DNA of 7,394 nt from Anaerolineae bacterium (GCA_021162125.1 JAGGZG010000233.1:1-7394), one strand, 5' to 3'; positions 1 through 6,745 are shown, numbered from the stretch's first letter. Numbers and translations: made by a program. The notes: generated from the sequence alone by a model not told the origin.

Positions 1-6
1 GAGATT

Positions 7-74
7 ACCTCTCCCCATCCCCCAATCCCCTTCCTTCCCAAATCGGGGAGGGGAAAGGGAACAGGGGGAGGGGT
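7..74. repeat. C/G-rich imperfect palindrome downstream of rplY
   Basis: The stretch is pyrimidine-rich (C/T) on its left half and purine-rich (G/A) on its right half, so it folds on itself. The outer arms 7-16 and 65-74 pair over about 10 bp with one G-T wobble. Inner C-runs around 27-39 pair with G-runs around 45-59 across a small AAATC loop. It sits just after the rplY stop codon. It lacks a T-run in the rplY direction, so it is not a standard intrinsic terminator. It resembles the C-rich/G-rich dispersed intergenic palindromes of some Chloroflexota and cyanobacteria (recalled, not searched). It could act as an mRNA 3' end stabiliser or be a repeat-family copy. Confidence 0.5.
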
Positions 75-120
75 CAAATCCGATTGCCATTCCCGTGGTA
101 AGCTCGGAAGGTCAGGAAGC

Positions 121-804
121 TTAGCTCTCGCTACCCTGCTCTTCCTCCTGCTCCTCCCGCTCCTCTTTCTCAGCCTTTCGCTCAGTGATGACCTCCACCT
201 CGGCCGGAGCCTCCTCAAGTAGCTCTTCTTCCTCTTCTTCCTCGGCGGCCAGGGGTTCTACTTTGACGATCATCTCCTCGTCCCCGGACACCCACTCGAC
301 CGAGGATGGCACATCGAGGTCTCTGACGTAAATCGCCTGATCAAACTCCTCCAGACCGCTCACGTCTACTTCAATGCGATCCAACAGGTCTCCGGGCAGA
401 CACTCGACCTCAATCGTATCCAACATGTGCAGCAGCATCCCCTCGCCACGGGCTACCACTGGTGACTCGCCACGCAACACCACTGGCACTTCGACGCGAA
501 TCTTTTCCGTCATCGTCACTTCGTAGAAGTCCACGTGCAGGGGGTTACCGGTGATCACGTCGCGCTGCACCTCGCGGGCCAGGGCCATGTGTGTGCCCAC
601 TCCATCACCGATGGTCAAGGTGATGAGCCGGTTACCGCCGGTGCGGGCCAGGACCCGGTCCAACTCGGGGGCTCTCACCTGCAACAATACGGGTTCTGTG
701 CGGTGGCCGTACATTACCGCTGGGACCAGTCCCTCGCGTCGCAGTGTCTTCACCTTCTTGCCCCGTAGTGTCCTGGGCTCGGCCCTTAACTCGATTTTTT
801 CCAT
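121..804 (-). CDS. rplY: 50S ribosomal protein L25 (CTC/TL5 form)
   Basis: Ribosomal protein L25 in its long two-domain form (general stress protein CTC of Bacillus, TL5 of Thermus), which binds 5S rRNA in the large subunit. Residues about 4-93 form the L25p 5S-binding domain, opening with a typical L.AE.R...GK....LRREG.VPAV.YG pattern and ending in NPLHVDFYEV. Residues about 99-185 match the TL5 C-terminal beta domain (VEVPVVLRGES, and GDLLDRIEVDVSGL near 138-151). The last roughly 40 residues are a very acidic tail starting with seven consecutive Glu. The start is supported by AGGAGAAGG upstream of the ATG, with AAGG 7 nt away. It lies 99 bp downstream of the repeat-protein gene on the same strand and may share its promoter; no clear promoter was seen in the gap. 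The identification is secure; the tail is the only variable part. Confidence 0.96.
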   Translation of the reverse strand: MEKIELRAEPRTLRGKKVKTLRREGLVPAVMYGHRTEPVLLQVRAPELDRVLARTGGNRLITLTIGDGVGTHMALAREVQRDVITGNPLHVDFYEVTMTEKIRVEVPVVLRGESPVVARGEGMLLHMLDTIEVECLPGDLLDRIEVDVSGLEEFDQAIYVRDLDVPSSVEWVSGDEEMIVKVEPLAAEEEEEEELLEEAPAEVEVITERKAEKEEREEQEEEQGSES

Positions 805-903
805 AATTCTACCTTCTCCTCAATCATTCTCCGTAAGGCGCGGCGCAAAGCCAGGCAACGTTGACACCGCCGCCGGTCTGTGCGCAACCCTCGTAATCTG
901 GAA

Positions 904-1473
904 CTATTCGCCCTGCCGTCTGAACAGGAGGGCTTTTATCAGCGACAGGAGACCCAGACCTACGCCTATGCCCAGGCCCAGCAGCAATGCCGACCGCTGG
1001 TCGAACACTGTATCCACCTGGCCTTGCACCTCCCGTCCGAGCAATAACACCGTGTGTCCTCGGGTCACGTCCACGTGCTGGCCGATGATAGCCAGCGCCT
1101 GGGTGTTGTTCAGCTTGGCCTCTTGGGCCGTGACTACCGCTGCTCCACCCTGTGCAATCGTCACCGTATCGGCGCGGAGGGCCAGCGCACCGGACTGGCG
1201 CAGGGATACCTGCTGACCCTCGACCAGTTGCGCACCGGACTGGCGCATCTCCACCTGCTCGCCACGGACGGTCTGCGCCCCAGATTGTTGCAGGGTCACC
1301 TCGCTGCCGGTGACCGTCTCTGCCCCGCTCTGTACCATGCGCACGATGTGCGCTTTGACCTCGCCGGCCATCTCGTTGGCCAGGATGCGCACCTCTCGCG
1401 GAGCTACTTCCTCAGCGGACGTTGGTTGGGGTGTGTCTGCTTTCGGCTTGTCAGTTGCTTTTGCCCGCGCCAT
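904..1473 (-). CDS. Unrecognised 15-residue-repeat protein with C-terminal membrane anchor
   Basis: I do not recognise a named family. The 189-residue product has three parts. Residues 1-25 are a charged, Pro/Thr-rich head. Residues 47-151 are seven consecutive 15-residue repeats, whose QSGA-type core falls at 48, 63, 78 and 93, then QGGA at 108, with two degenerate copies after. Residues about 161-184 are one Gly/Leu-rich membrane helix followed by FRRQGE. A regular 15-residue period alternating polar and hydrophobic positions suggests a beta-solenoid with one turn per repeat, anchored at its C-terminus. There is no signal peptide, so the repeat domain may face the cytoplasm or be inserted tail-first. 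The ATG at 1473 is chosen over an upstream in-frame ATG at 1539 because GGGGGAG precedes it by 4 nt and because the predicted transcription start is near 1537. It has its own strong promoter and is followed by rplY. The function is unknown. Confidence 0.8.
   Translation of the reverse strand: MARAKATDKPKADTPQPTSAEEVAPREVRILANEMAGEVKAHIVRMVQSGAETVTGSEVTLQQSGAQTVRGEQVEMRQSGAQLVEGQQVSLRQSGALALRADTVTIAQGGAAVVTAQEAKLNNTQALAIIGQHVDVTRGHTVLLLGREVQGQVDTVFDQRSALLLGLGIGVGLGLLSLIKALLFRRQGE
1021..1335 (-). repeat. Seven tandem 45-bp coding repeats (15 residues each)
   Basis: These are residues 47-151 of the repeat protein. Units start at residues 47, 62, 77, 92, 107, 122 and 137 with no insertions. The first four share a V/Q/R-QSGA-x-x-hydrophobic-x-x-x-x-V-x-hydrophobic pattern; the fifth has QGGA, and the last two keep only the hydrophobic spacing. 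DNA identity between units is partial, so the repeats are old and kept at protein level rather than recently duplicated. Confidence 0.8.
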
Positions 1474-1477
1474 CTGT

Positions 1478-1484
1478 CTCCCCC
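1478..1484 (-). promoter_or_regulatory. Ribosome binding site deciding the start at 1473
   Basis: Read on the minus strand this is GGGGGAG, 4 nt before the ATG at 1473. It favours this start over the more upstream ATG at 1539, which would lie almost at the predicted transcription start. Confidence 0.6.
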
Positions 1485-1543
1485 TATGGGTTACACAATA
1501 AAGAGCGTCACGGCACTGGACGCCCCTGGGTATAAACACGACT

Positions 1544-1572
1544 ATTGTAGTTCATTTTTCGCATTTCGTCAA
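1544..1572 (-). promoter_or_regulatory. Strong sigma70-type promoter for the repeat-protein gene
   Basis: On the minus strand, TTGACG (1572-1567) and TACAAT (1549-1544) are separated by exactly 17 bp. Each hexamer matches 5 of 6 consensus positions. Transcription would start near 1537, giving a leader of about 64 nt before the ATG at 1473. That leader can form a small stem (GCGTC at 1505-1509 with GACGC at 1519-1523). Confidence 0.7.
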
Positions 1573-1581
1573 ATAGTGACG
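1567..1581. promoter_or_regulatory. Perfect 5-5-5 inverted repeat, possible operator
   Basis: CGTCA, a 5-bp spacer AATAG, then TGACG. It covers the -35 hexamer of the minus-strand promoter and ends 17 bp before the -35 of the plus-strand promoter. A dimeric regulator bound here would block the minus-strand promoter and might affect both. No regulator gene is nearby to assign it to. Because the left arm is shared with the -35 box, part of the symmetry could be chance. Confidence 0.35.
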
Positions 1582-1598
1582 GGTGCATAGCCACTTGC

Positions 1599-1627
1599 TT
1601 GCAGATAACGCCAGTTTGTGGTAGGAT
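1599..1627 (+). promoter_or_regulatory. Probable promoter of the G5/propeller lipoprotein gene
   Basis: TTGCAG at 1599-1604 and TAGGAT at 1622-1627 are 17 bp apart. The -10 matches 4 of 6 consensus positions and the -35 matches 3 of 6. Transcription would start near 1634, about 36 nt before the ATG, leaving room for the GGAGGAG ribosome binding site at 1655-1661. It is weaker than the divergent promoter, so an activator or a different sigma factor is possible. Confidence 0.4.
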
Positions 1628-1669
1628 AGAAGTCCATTCCTTCCCTCTCTGTATGGAGGAGCATCCCTG

Positions 1670-3295
1670 ATGAGCGTTAAACGGCTCGTTGTTCTTCTGA
1701 TCATAACCTGTGCGGCTGTCCTGCTGCTCCTGGCCGGCTGTCAGCCCACCCGCCACCGGGACGTGACCATCCTGGTGGATGGCCAGCGGCGGATCATCAG
1801 CACCGATGCGCGCACCGTGCGCGATGCCCTACAAGAAGCAGGGGTCAAACTGGGCGAGCTGGACCGCACCGAGCCCGACCTGTGGGTTGAGGTCGAGCCG
1901 GCGATGACCATCACCGTCATCCGTGTGGAGGAACGATTCATCACCGAGCGGCAGGTGCTGCCTTTCGCCCACCGCACGGTGAAGAGCGAGGGCATCCCGG
2001 AGGGCGAGACCCGCCTCATCCAACTGGGAGCGAACGGCGAGGAGGAGATCACTTACAAGATCACTTTCGAGAACGGGGTCGAGGTCAACCGCGTGGAAGT
2101 GCGTCGCACCGTGCTCAGCGAGCCGGTGGACGAGATTATGGTGGTGGGCACGGCGGGCGTGGTCAGCTCCGTACCCATCCAGGGCACGCTGGCTTACATC
2201 TCGGCCGGGAACGCCTGGCTGATGCGTGGAGCCAGCGGTGGCCGCCGCGCGCTGACCACCGAGGGTGACCTGGATGGCCGCGTCTTCGACCTCTCCGCCG
2301 ACGGCCATCGCCTGCTCTTCAGCCGCCGTGGGGGGGATGAACTCACCGCACCGCTGAACACCCTGTGGGCCATCACCACCACCGTCGTGGGTGAGGATGC
2401 CTATCCGCTGGGCATTGAGGGCGTGGTCTACGCCCAATGGTCGCCGGACGGCGCGCAGATTGCCTACTCCACGGCAGAGCGCACCAGTGGCTCGCCTGGC
2501 TGGAGGGCCAACAACGACCTGTGGATCGCTCCTTTCCCCATTCGCAGCAAGCCGGAGCGGGTGATCACCACCACTCGTGGTCTCACCAAGACGGTGCCCG
2601 GCGGGATCGTCGCCACCCAGGTGTTGAGCGCGAGCTTCCAGGGGGCTTACAGTTGGTGGGGGCCGACTTTCGCCTGGTCGCCCGATGGCCAACGCCTGGC
2701 CTACGCCACGGCGGACGAGGTGGGCCTGGTGGACGTGGATCGCCGGCAGCGGACGCCGTTGATGTACTTCCCACCTTTCCGTACTTACAGCGAGTGGGTA
2801 TGGATGCCGACCCTCTCCTGGTCGCCCGATGGCCAGTTCGTGCTTTGCACGCTGCACAACCCCGGCGTGGAGGGCGACGTGCCGGAGGATAGCCAGGTTT
2901 TCGACGTGTGGGCCCTCAGCGTAGACGGCGAGGTCCGTGTGCGGCTGGTCGCCGGGTCCGGGATGTGGGCCAATCCACGTTGGTCGCCCGCATACACGAC
3001 TACCCAGACCACTGACAGCCAGATTGTCTACGGCCAGGCCCGCTATCCGGCCAGTTCCCAGGACAGCCGTTACGATCTCTACCTCATGGACCGCGACGGG
3101 AGCAACCGGCACCCGATCTTCCCACCGCCCGGGGAGAGCGGCGTGCGCGTGCCACAGGTGGCCTGGTCGCCCGATGCCCGCCAACTGGCCGCGATCTACG
3201 ACGGCGACGTGTACCTGGTAGACCTGACCAACGGCCGGGTCTACCAGCTCACCGGCGATGGCCAGTGTTCCCAACCGCGCTGGGCTGGTCTTTGA
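1670..3295 (+). CDS. G5-domain and WD40-like beta-propeller surface lipoprotein
   Basis: A 541-residue predicted lipoprotein exported through Sec and anchored outside the membrane. Residues 1-23 form a lipoprotein signal peptide with lipobox LAGC; Cys24 would be the lipidated residue. Residues about 31-75 look like a DUF348 module and about 78-162 like a G5 domain (ITVIRVEER, then TVKSEGIPEGETR, ending in DEIMVVGT). This is the pair found in YabE/resuscitation-factor-type cell-wall proteins, where G5 is thought to bind N-acetylglucosamine polymers. Residues about 170-541 form a TolB/PD40-like propeller with WSPDG blades at 257, 336 and 384, a WSP at 438 and WSPDA at 499. No lytic catalytic domain is seen, so a binding or scaffold role is likelier than hydrolysis. 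GGAGGAG lies 8 nt before the ATG. The glycosidase/O-antigen-ligase gene follows 131 bp later on the same strand, suggesting a shared surface-glycan theme. The domain calls are by eye; the exact ligand is unknown. Confidence 0.88.
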   Translation: MSVKRLVVLLIITCAAVLLLLAGCQPTRHRDVTILVDGQRRIISTDARTVRDALQEAGVKLGELDRTEPDLWVEVEPAMTITVIRVEERFITERQVLPFAHRTVKSEGIPEGETRLIQLGANGEEEITYKITFENGVEVNRVEVRRTVLSEPVDEIMVVGTAGVVSSVPIQGTLAYISAGNAWLMRGASGGRRALTTEGDLDGRVFDLSADGHRLLFSRRGGDELTAPLNTLWAITTTVVGEDAYPLGIEGVVYAQWSPDGAQIAYSTAERTSGSPGWRANNDLWIAPFPIRSKPERVITTTRGLTKTVPGGIVATQVLSASFQGAYSWWGPTFAWSPDGQRLAYATADEVGLVDVDRRQRTPLMYFPPFRTYSEWVWMPTLSWSPDGQFVLCTLHNPGVEGDVPEDSQVFDVWALSVDGEVRVRLVAGSGMWANPRWSPAYTTTQTTDSQIVYGQARYPASSQDSRYDLYLMDRDGSNRHPIFPPPGESGVRVPQVAWSPDARQLAAIYDGDVYLVDLTNGRVYQLTGDGQCSQPRWAGL

Positions 3296-3426
3296 TGCTC
3301 GGCGCAATTTAGTCCGGTGGAAACAGAGGCAAGCCCAGTGCGCACTTTTGATCCTCTGAGACGTACCACGGCTCGTTGTATTGATGGAAACTTGTTGCAC
3401 GCATCTCATATGCACTCAGTGTAACC

Positions 3427-6400
3427 ATGATAGGCATTAAACTTTCGGACCACAACTCATCCTGGACGCGCAACGTCATCGGATTAGTGCTGACCGGCCT
3501 CCTGTTCCTGGCGCTGACAGGGGCGACGGGCCTGCTCTGGGTGCACCGCGCCCGGGTGATGCAGACCGCCGACGCTGCCCATCCCCTGAGCTCGCCCCAG
3601 GCCAACGTCGTCCCGTGGGGGGTGAACGCCGCACTCGATCAGTACGACGACGAGGAGCTGGCCCGTGCCCTGGACCAGATCGCGGCGGCGGGCTTTCACT
3701 GGGTACGCCAGACGTTCCCCTGGGCCGAGATCGAGCCTCGCCCTGGCGAGTTCGACTGGCGGACGGCTGACCGCATCATCGCCGCCTGCGCCGCGCGTAA
3801 TCTGGCCCTCATCGCCGTGCTAGACACCACACCCGCCTGGGCCCGTCCCGCCGGCACGTCCAACGCGCACACCCCGCCCCGTAAAGTGGCGGACTTCGGC
3901 GGCTTCGCGCGGGCCTTCGCCGCCCGTTACGGAGACCGCGTGGACTATTACCAAATCTGGGACGAGCCCAACCTCAGCGCGCACTGGGGAGGCGCTTACG
4001 TGGATCCGGCGGCTTACGCCCGCCTGCTGCGAGAGGGCGCGGTCCAGATTCGCTCCGCCGACCCTTCCGCCGTGATCCTGACCGCCGGCCTGGCCCCCAC
4101 CACGGAACGCGGCCCGCTGAACCTGGACGAGGCCGACTACCTGCGCGGACTGCTGGCTGCCCGCGCCGACGATTTTTTCGACGTCGTTGCCATCAAGCCC
4201 TACGGCTTCTCGCAGCTCGCCGATGCCCCGCCGGATGGCGAGGCACTCGACTTCGGGCGGGCTGCCTGGGTGCGCCAGGCCCTGGTTGATGCTGGCCGTG
4301 CTGATTTGCCCATCTGGGCGGTGGAATTCGGGTGGAACGCATTGCCAACGGATTGGGCGGGGCAGCCGTCCATCTGGGGCCAGGTGAGTGAAGAAGAACA
4401 AGCCGCGTACACGGTCGCCGCCGTGGAGCGCGCACAGCGCGACTGGCCGTGGATGGGCGCGCTGTGCGTCAGCACCTTTCAGCCGAACGCCCCTGCCACC
4501 GACCCGCGCTGGGGATTTGCCCTCGTCGGCGCGGATGGCACGCCCCGTGCCGTGTATCACACGTTGCAAGCGCAGGCCAGCGCACCCATCGTCGCCGGGC
4601 CGGGCGTCTACCCGGCCACCCATCCGTCGGGCGAGTACCGGGGCGATTGGCGTTTCTCCGTCGCCGGTGCCGACATTCCCTGGGGCGCGGGCCGGGACAC
4701 ACAGAGCTTGGATGAGGCCAGCTTGCGTATCCACTTCTCCGGCACGGCGCTGGACCTGACCGTGCGCCGGGGCGATTACTGGGGGCTGCTCTACGTCACC
4801 GTGGATGGCGCGCCGGCCAACGCCTTGCCCGTGGATCCGGACCGCCCAGTAGCGAGCTATCTCGTGCTCCACGACCCGCTCCACGCCACCGCGTCCGTAC
4901 CCGTGGCGCGGAACCTGCCCGCCGGCCCTCACTTGGCCGAGGTCACCCCCGTGGGCGGCTGGGGTCAGTGGGCACTGGTCGGTTGGACGGTGCGGCGAGA
5001 GCCCGACCTGCGGGGCACGAATCTGGCCCTGGCCGCGCTCGGCCTGTGTGCCGCGTTGACACTGGCCGGTGTGATCTGGCAGGCGGCGTCCGGCCCGACG
5101 CGCTGGGCCAACACCCGCGCTCTTCTTCGCGCGGTGAGCACTCTGGCCCAAACCTGGACGCGCCGTTACCGGGCGCTACCAGAATGGGTTCAGGCAACGT
5201 TGACACTGGGGGCAGCGGTGGCCTTCGCCTTCGCGCCTGGGCTGCCCGCCAGCCTGGGTACACTGGCTGTGCTGGGTATCCTCGTCGTCCTGCGCCTGGA
5301 CCTGGGGCTGGCGATGGTTGCGTTGGTCGCGCCTTTCTTCCTGTATCCAAAGGCCCTGCTGGGCAAACACTTTTCCCTGGTGGAGATTATTACCCTGCTG
5401 TGCGTCCTTGCCTGGCCGTTGCATTGGTGGCTCCGGCGGGAAAACCCCGATCTAAAGCTCAGGGCTGAACGGACCAAGCCCGCTAAAGGCGGGCTATTGA
5501 CCTGCTCAAGCGGTCGTTTAGGACGCTTCCAGCGTCCTTTGGCTGCTCAGCCTGGAGCTTCGAGCTCCAAGCAAGGCTTTACCACGCTCGACTGGGGCGT
5601 GGTAGCGCTGGTGGCCCTCAGCGCCCTGTCCCTCACCTGGGCACCGAACTTCGGAGTCGCCAGCCGTGAGTTCCGGGTGGTGATTCTGGAGTCAGCGTTG
5701 TTCTACGGTTTGCTGCGCGTCGCCCGCCTGGACGTGGCCCAGCGCTGGCGCGTGGTGGATGCCTGGCTGCTGGGCGCGTTGGCTGTGTCACTCGTCGGTC
5801 TGGCCCAGTTCGCCATCACCGGCAACGTGATCGCCGCCGAAGGCGTCCGCCGCGTGCGGGGCGTTTACGGCTCACCCAACAACCTCGCTTTGTTCCTGGA
5901 GCGAGCGGTGCCCATGCTGGCGGCTGGTATCCTGTGGCCGGCGGGCCGCTGGCGGTGCAGGCTGTACGCCCTGGCATTGCTCCCTGTGCTGGTCTGCCTG
6001 GTGCTGACCTTTTCGCGTGGCGCGCTGCTCCTGGCCGTGCCCGTTGCGGCGCTCTTCCTGGGGGCGCTGCGCGGACGGCGTGCACTGGTCGTGAGCGTGG
6101 CCTTGCTCGCCGTCGCCGCCCTCGTCCTGCTGCCAATGGCCCGCACCGAACGCTTTGCCTCGCTGCTGAATACGCGGTCGGGCACCACATTCTTCCGTTT
6201 CCAGCTCTGGCGGGCCACCCTGAACCTGATCGGCGATCACCCGCTCACCGGCGTGGGCCTCGATAATTTTCTGTACCAGTATCGCACCCGTTACGTGCTA
6301 CCTGCTGCCTGGCAGGAACTCGACCTTTCCCACCCGCACAACCTGGTGTTGGATTTCTGGGTGCGACTGGGAGTGCTGGGCGTGGTCGTCCTGGCATGGC

Positions 6401-6681
6401 TGGAGGTTGCCTTCTTCCGCCAGGGACTAGCATTCTACAGGCGGACGACGTCCCCCCGGATGAAGGCCCTGGCGGCGGGGCTGATGGCCTCGATGGTCGC
6501 TGCCCTGGCCCACGGCCTGATTGACCAGGGATTTTTCCTGGTGGACCTGGCCTTCGTGTTCATGCTGACCCTGGGGCTGCTATCCCCGCTGGGAGCACGA
6601 AAGGATACCCTGCACCTCCCTTCCTCCCCAATAAAGGATAGCGCCGACTTATTGCAGTGTCCCCGGTCCAATCGCAATTGA
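3427..6681 (+). CDS. Glycosidase-like (clan GH-A) and O-antigen ligase (Wzy_C) fusion membrane protein
   Basis: A 1084-residue envelope protein. Residues 17-39 are a membrane anchor. Residues about 63-385 form a clan GH-A TIM-barrel-like domain with both expected glutamates, E180 in WDEPN (acid/base) and E300 in AVEFGW (nucleophile). About 400-524 is a beta-sandwich-like segment. From 531 on there are about a dozen membrane helices. The Wzy_C signature lies at 923-985, including LTGVGLDNFLYQY and SHPHN with H969 and H971 (WaaL-type ligases depend on a conserved His here); other recognisable ligase motifs are GSPNN at 815 and TFSRG at 861. The ligase half would join glycan chains to a lipid or protein acceptor outside the membrane; the glycosidase half may trim or transglycosylate them. 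No sound Shine-Dalgarno precedes the ATG, but it is the first possible start after an in-frame TGA at 3382. Residues about 684-715 are encoded by a hairpin array. A single uninterrupted frame argues against an assembly fusion. The substrate is unknown. Confidence 0.88.
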   Translation: MIGIKLSDHNSSWTRNVIGLVLTGLLFLALTGATGLLWVHRARVMQTADAAHPLSSPQANVVPWGVNAALDQYDDEELARALDQIAAAGFHWVRQTFPWAEIEPRPGEFDWRTADRIIAACAARNLALIAVLDTTPAWARPAGTSNAHTPPRKVADFGGFARAFAARYGDRVDYYQIWDEPNLSAHWGGAYVDPAAYARLLREGAVQIRSADPSAVILTAGLAPTTERGPLNLDEADYLRGLLAARADDFFDVVAIKPYGFSQLADAPPDGEALDFGRAAWVRQALVDAGRADLPIWAVEFGWNALPTDWAGQPSIWGQVSEEEQAAYTVAAVERAQRDWPWMGALCVSTFQPNAPATDPRWGFALVGADGTPRAVYHTLQAQASAPIVAGPGVYPATHPSGEYRGDWRFSVAGADIPWGAGRDTQSLDEASLRIHFSGTALDLTVRRGDYWGLLYVTVDGAPANALPVDPDRPVASYLVLHDPLHATASVPVARNLPAGPHLAEVTPVGGWGQWALVGWTVRREPDLRGTNLALAALGLCAALTLAGVIWQAASGPTRWANTRALLRAVSTLAQTWTRRYRALPEWVQATLTLGAAVAFAFAPGLPASLGTLAVLGILVVLRLDLGLAMVALVAPFFLYPKALLGKHFSLVEIITLLCVLAWPLHWWLRRENPDLKLRAERTKPAKGGLLTCSSGRLGRFQRPLAAQPGASSSKQGFTTLDWGVVALVALSALSLTWAPNFGVASREFRVVILESALFYGLLRVARLDVAQRWRVVDAWLLGALAVSLVGLAQFAITGNVIAAEGVRRVRGVYGSPNNLALFLERAVPMLAAGILWPAGRWRCRLYALALLPVLVCLVLTFSRGALLLAVPVAALFLGALRGRRALVVSVALLAVAALVLLPMARTERFASLLNTRSGTTFFRFQLWRATLNLIGDHPLTGVGLDNFLYQYRTRYVLPAAWQELDLSHPHNLVLDFWVRLGVLGVVVLAWLEVAFFRQGLAFYRRTTSPRMKALAAGLMASMVAALAHGLIDQGFFLVDLAFVFMLTLGLLSPLGARKDTLHLPSSPIKDSADLLQCPRSNRN
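5477..5604. repeat. In-frame array of back-to-back DNA hairpins
   Basis: Six consecutive inverted repeats lie inside the ligase gene. A: AGCCCGC/GCGGGCT, 5477-5495, loop TAAAG. B: GACC-T-GC/GCGGTC, 5499-5515, with one bulged T and loop TCAA. C: GGACGCT/AGCGTCC, 5521-5537, loop TCC. D: GGCTG/CAGCC, 5541-5552. E: TGGAGCT/AGCTCCA, 5553-5569, loop TCG. F: TACCACGC/GCGTGGTA, 5580-5604, 9-nt loop. Gaps between A and E are 3, 5, 3 and 0 nt. B, C and E share a GCT...AGC apex though their outer stems differ. A to E spans 93 nt, exactly 31 codons, and encodes a hydrophilic Gly/Ser/Lys/Arg-rich loop between two membrane helices. It resembles a palindromic element inserted in frame. F may be native coding sequence, since it encodes the TTLDWGVV start of the next helix. 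Confidence 0.75.
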
Positions 6682-6706
6682 CGGCATTCGCCACCTGGTG
6701 TATACT
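6678..6706 (+). promoter_or_regulatory. Promoter-like sequence reading antisense into the toxin gene
   Basis: TTGACG at 6678-6683 and TATACT at 6701-6706 are exactly 17 bp apart, each matching 5 of 6 sigma70 consensus positions. The -35 overlaps the stop codon of the ligase gene. No convincing plus-strand gene follows; transcription would start near 6713 and run antisense through the PIN toxin gene. It may yield a regulatory antisense RNA or drive a gene beyond the window. No terminator for such an RNA was recognised. Confidence 0.45.
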
Positions 6707-6745
6707 GACGGATGGGAAGCGGATGAAGAGCTGATGAGAGAGCGC

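Noticed and set aside
852..867. A 16-nt sequence (CAGGCAACGTTGACAC) that occurs again at 5191-5206.
   Set aside because: One copy is intergenic and the other encodes part of a membrane helix in the ligase; flanks do not match and no larger repeat exists. It is most likely coincidence.
2675..2835. 17-nt identical DNA repeats at 2675 and 2819 in the lipoprotein gene.
   Set aside because: They encode the WSPDG motif of successive propeller blades and are explained by the protein repeat.
3324..3358. Possible terminator after the lipoprotein gene: CAGAGG/CCTCTG arms with an AGTGCGCACT palindrome and TTTT inside.
   Set aside because: The T-run is inside the loop, the outer stem is only 6 bp with a 23-nt loop, and no T-tract follows, so it does not fit an intrinsic terminator.
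3382..3411. Possible promoter for the ligase gene: TTGATG, 18 bp, TCATAT.
   Set aside because: Only 4 and 3 consensus positions match, and the start would leave a leader of about 9 nt. It is too weak to annotate, though the gene may need its own promoter.
1829..3415. A 528-codon minus-strand open frame over the lipoprotein gene.
   Set aside because: The plus-strand frame has a signal peptide, known domains and a ribosome binding site. The antisense product is His/Arg/Gly-rich without domains, a typical shadow in GC-rich DNA.
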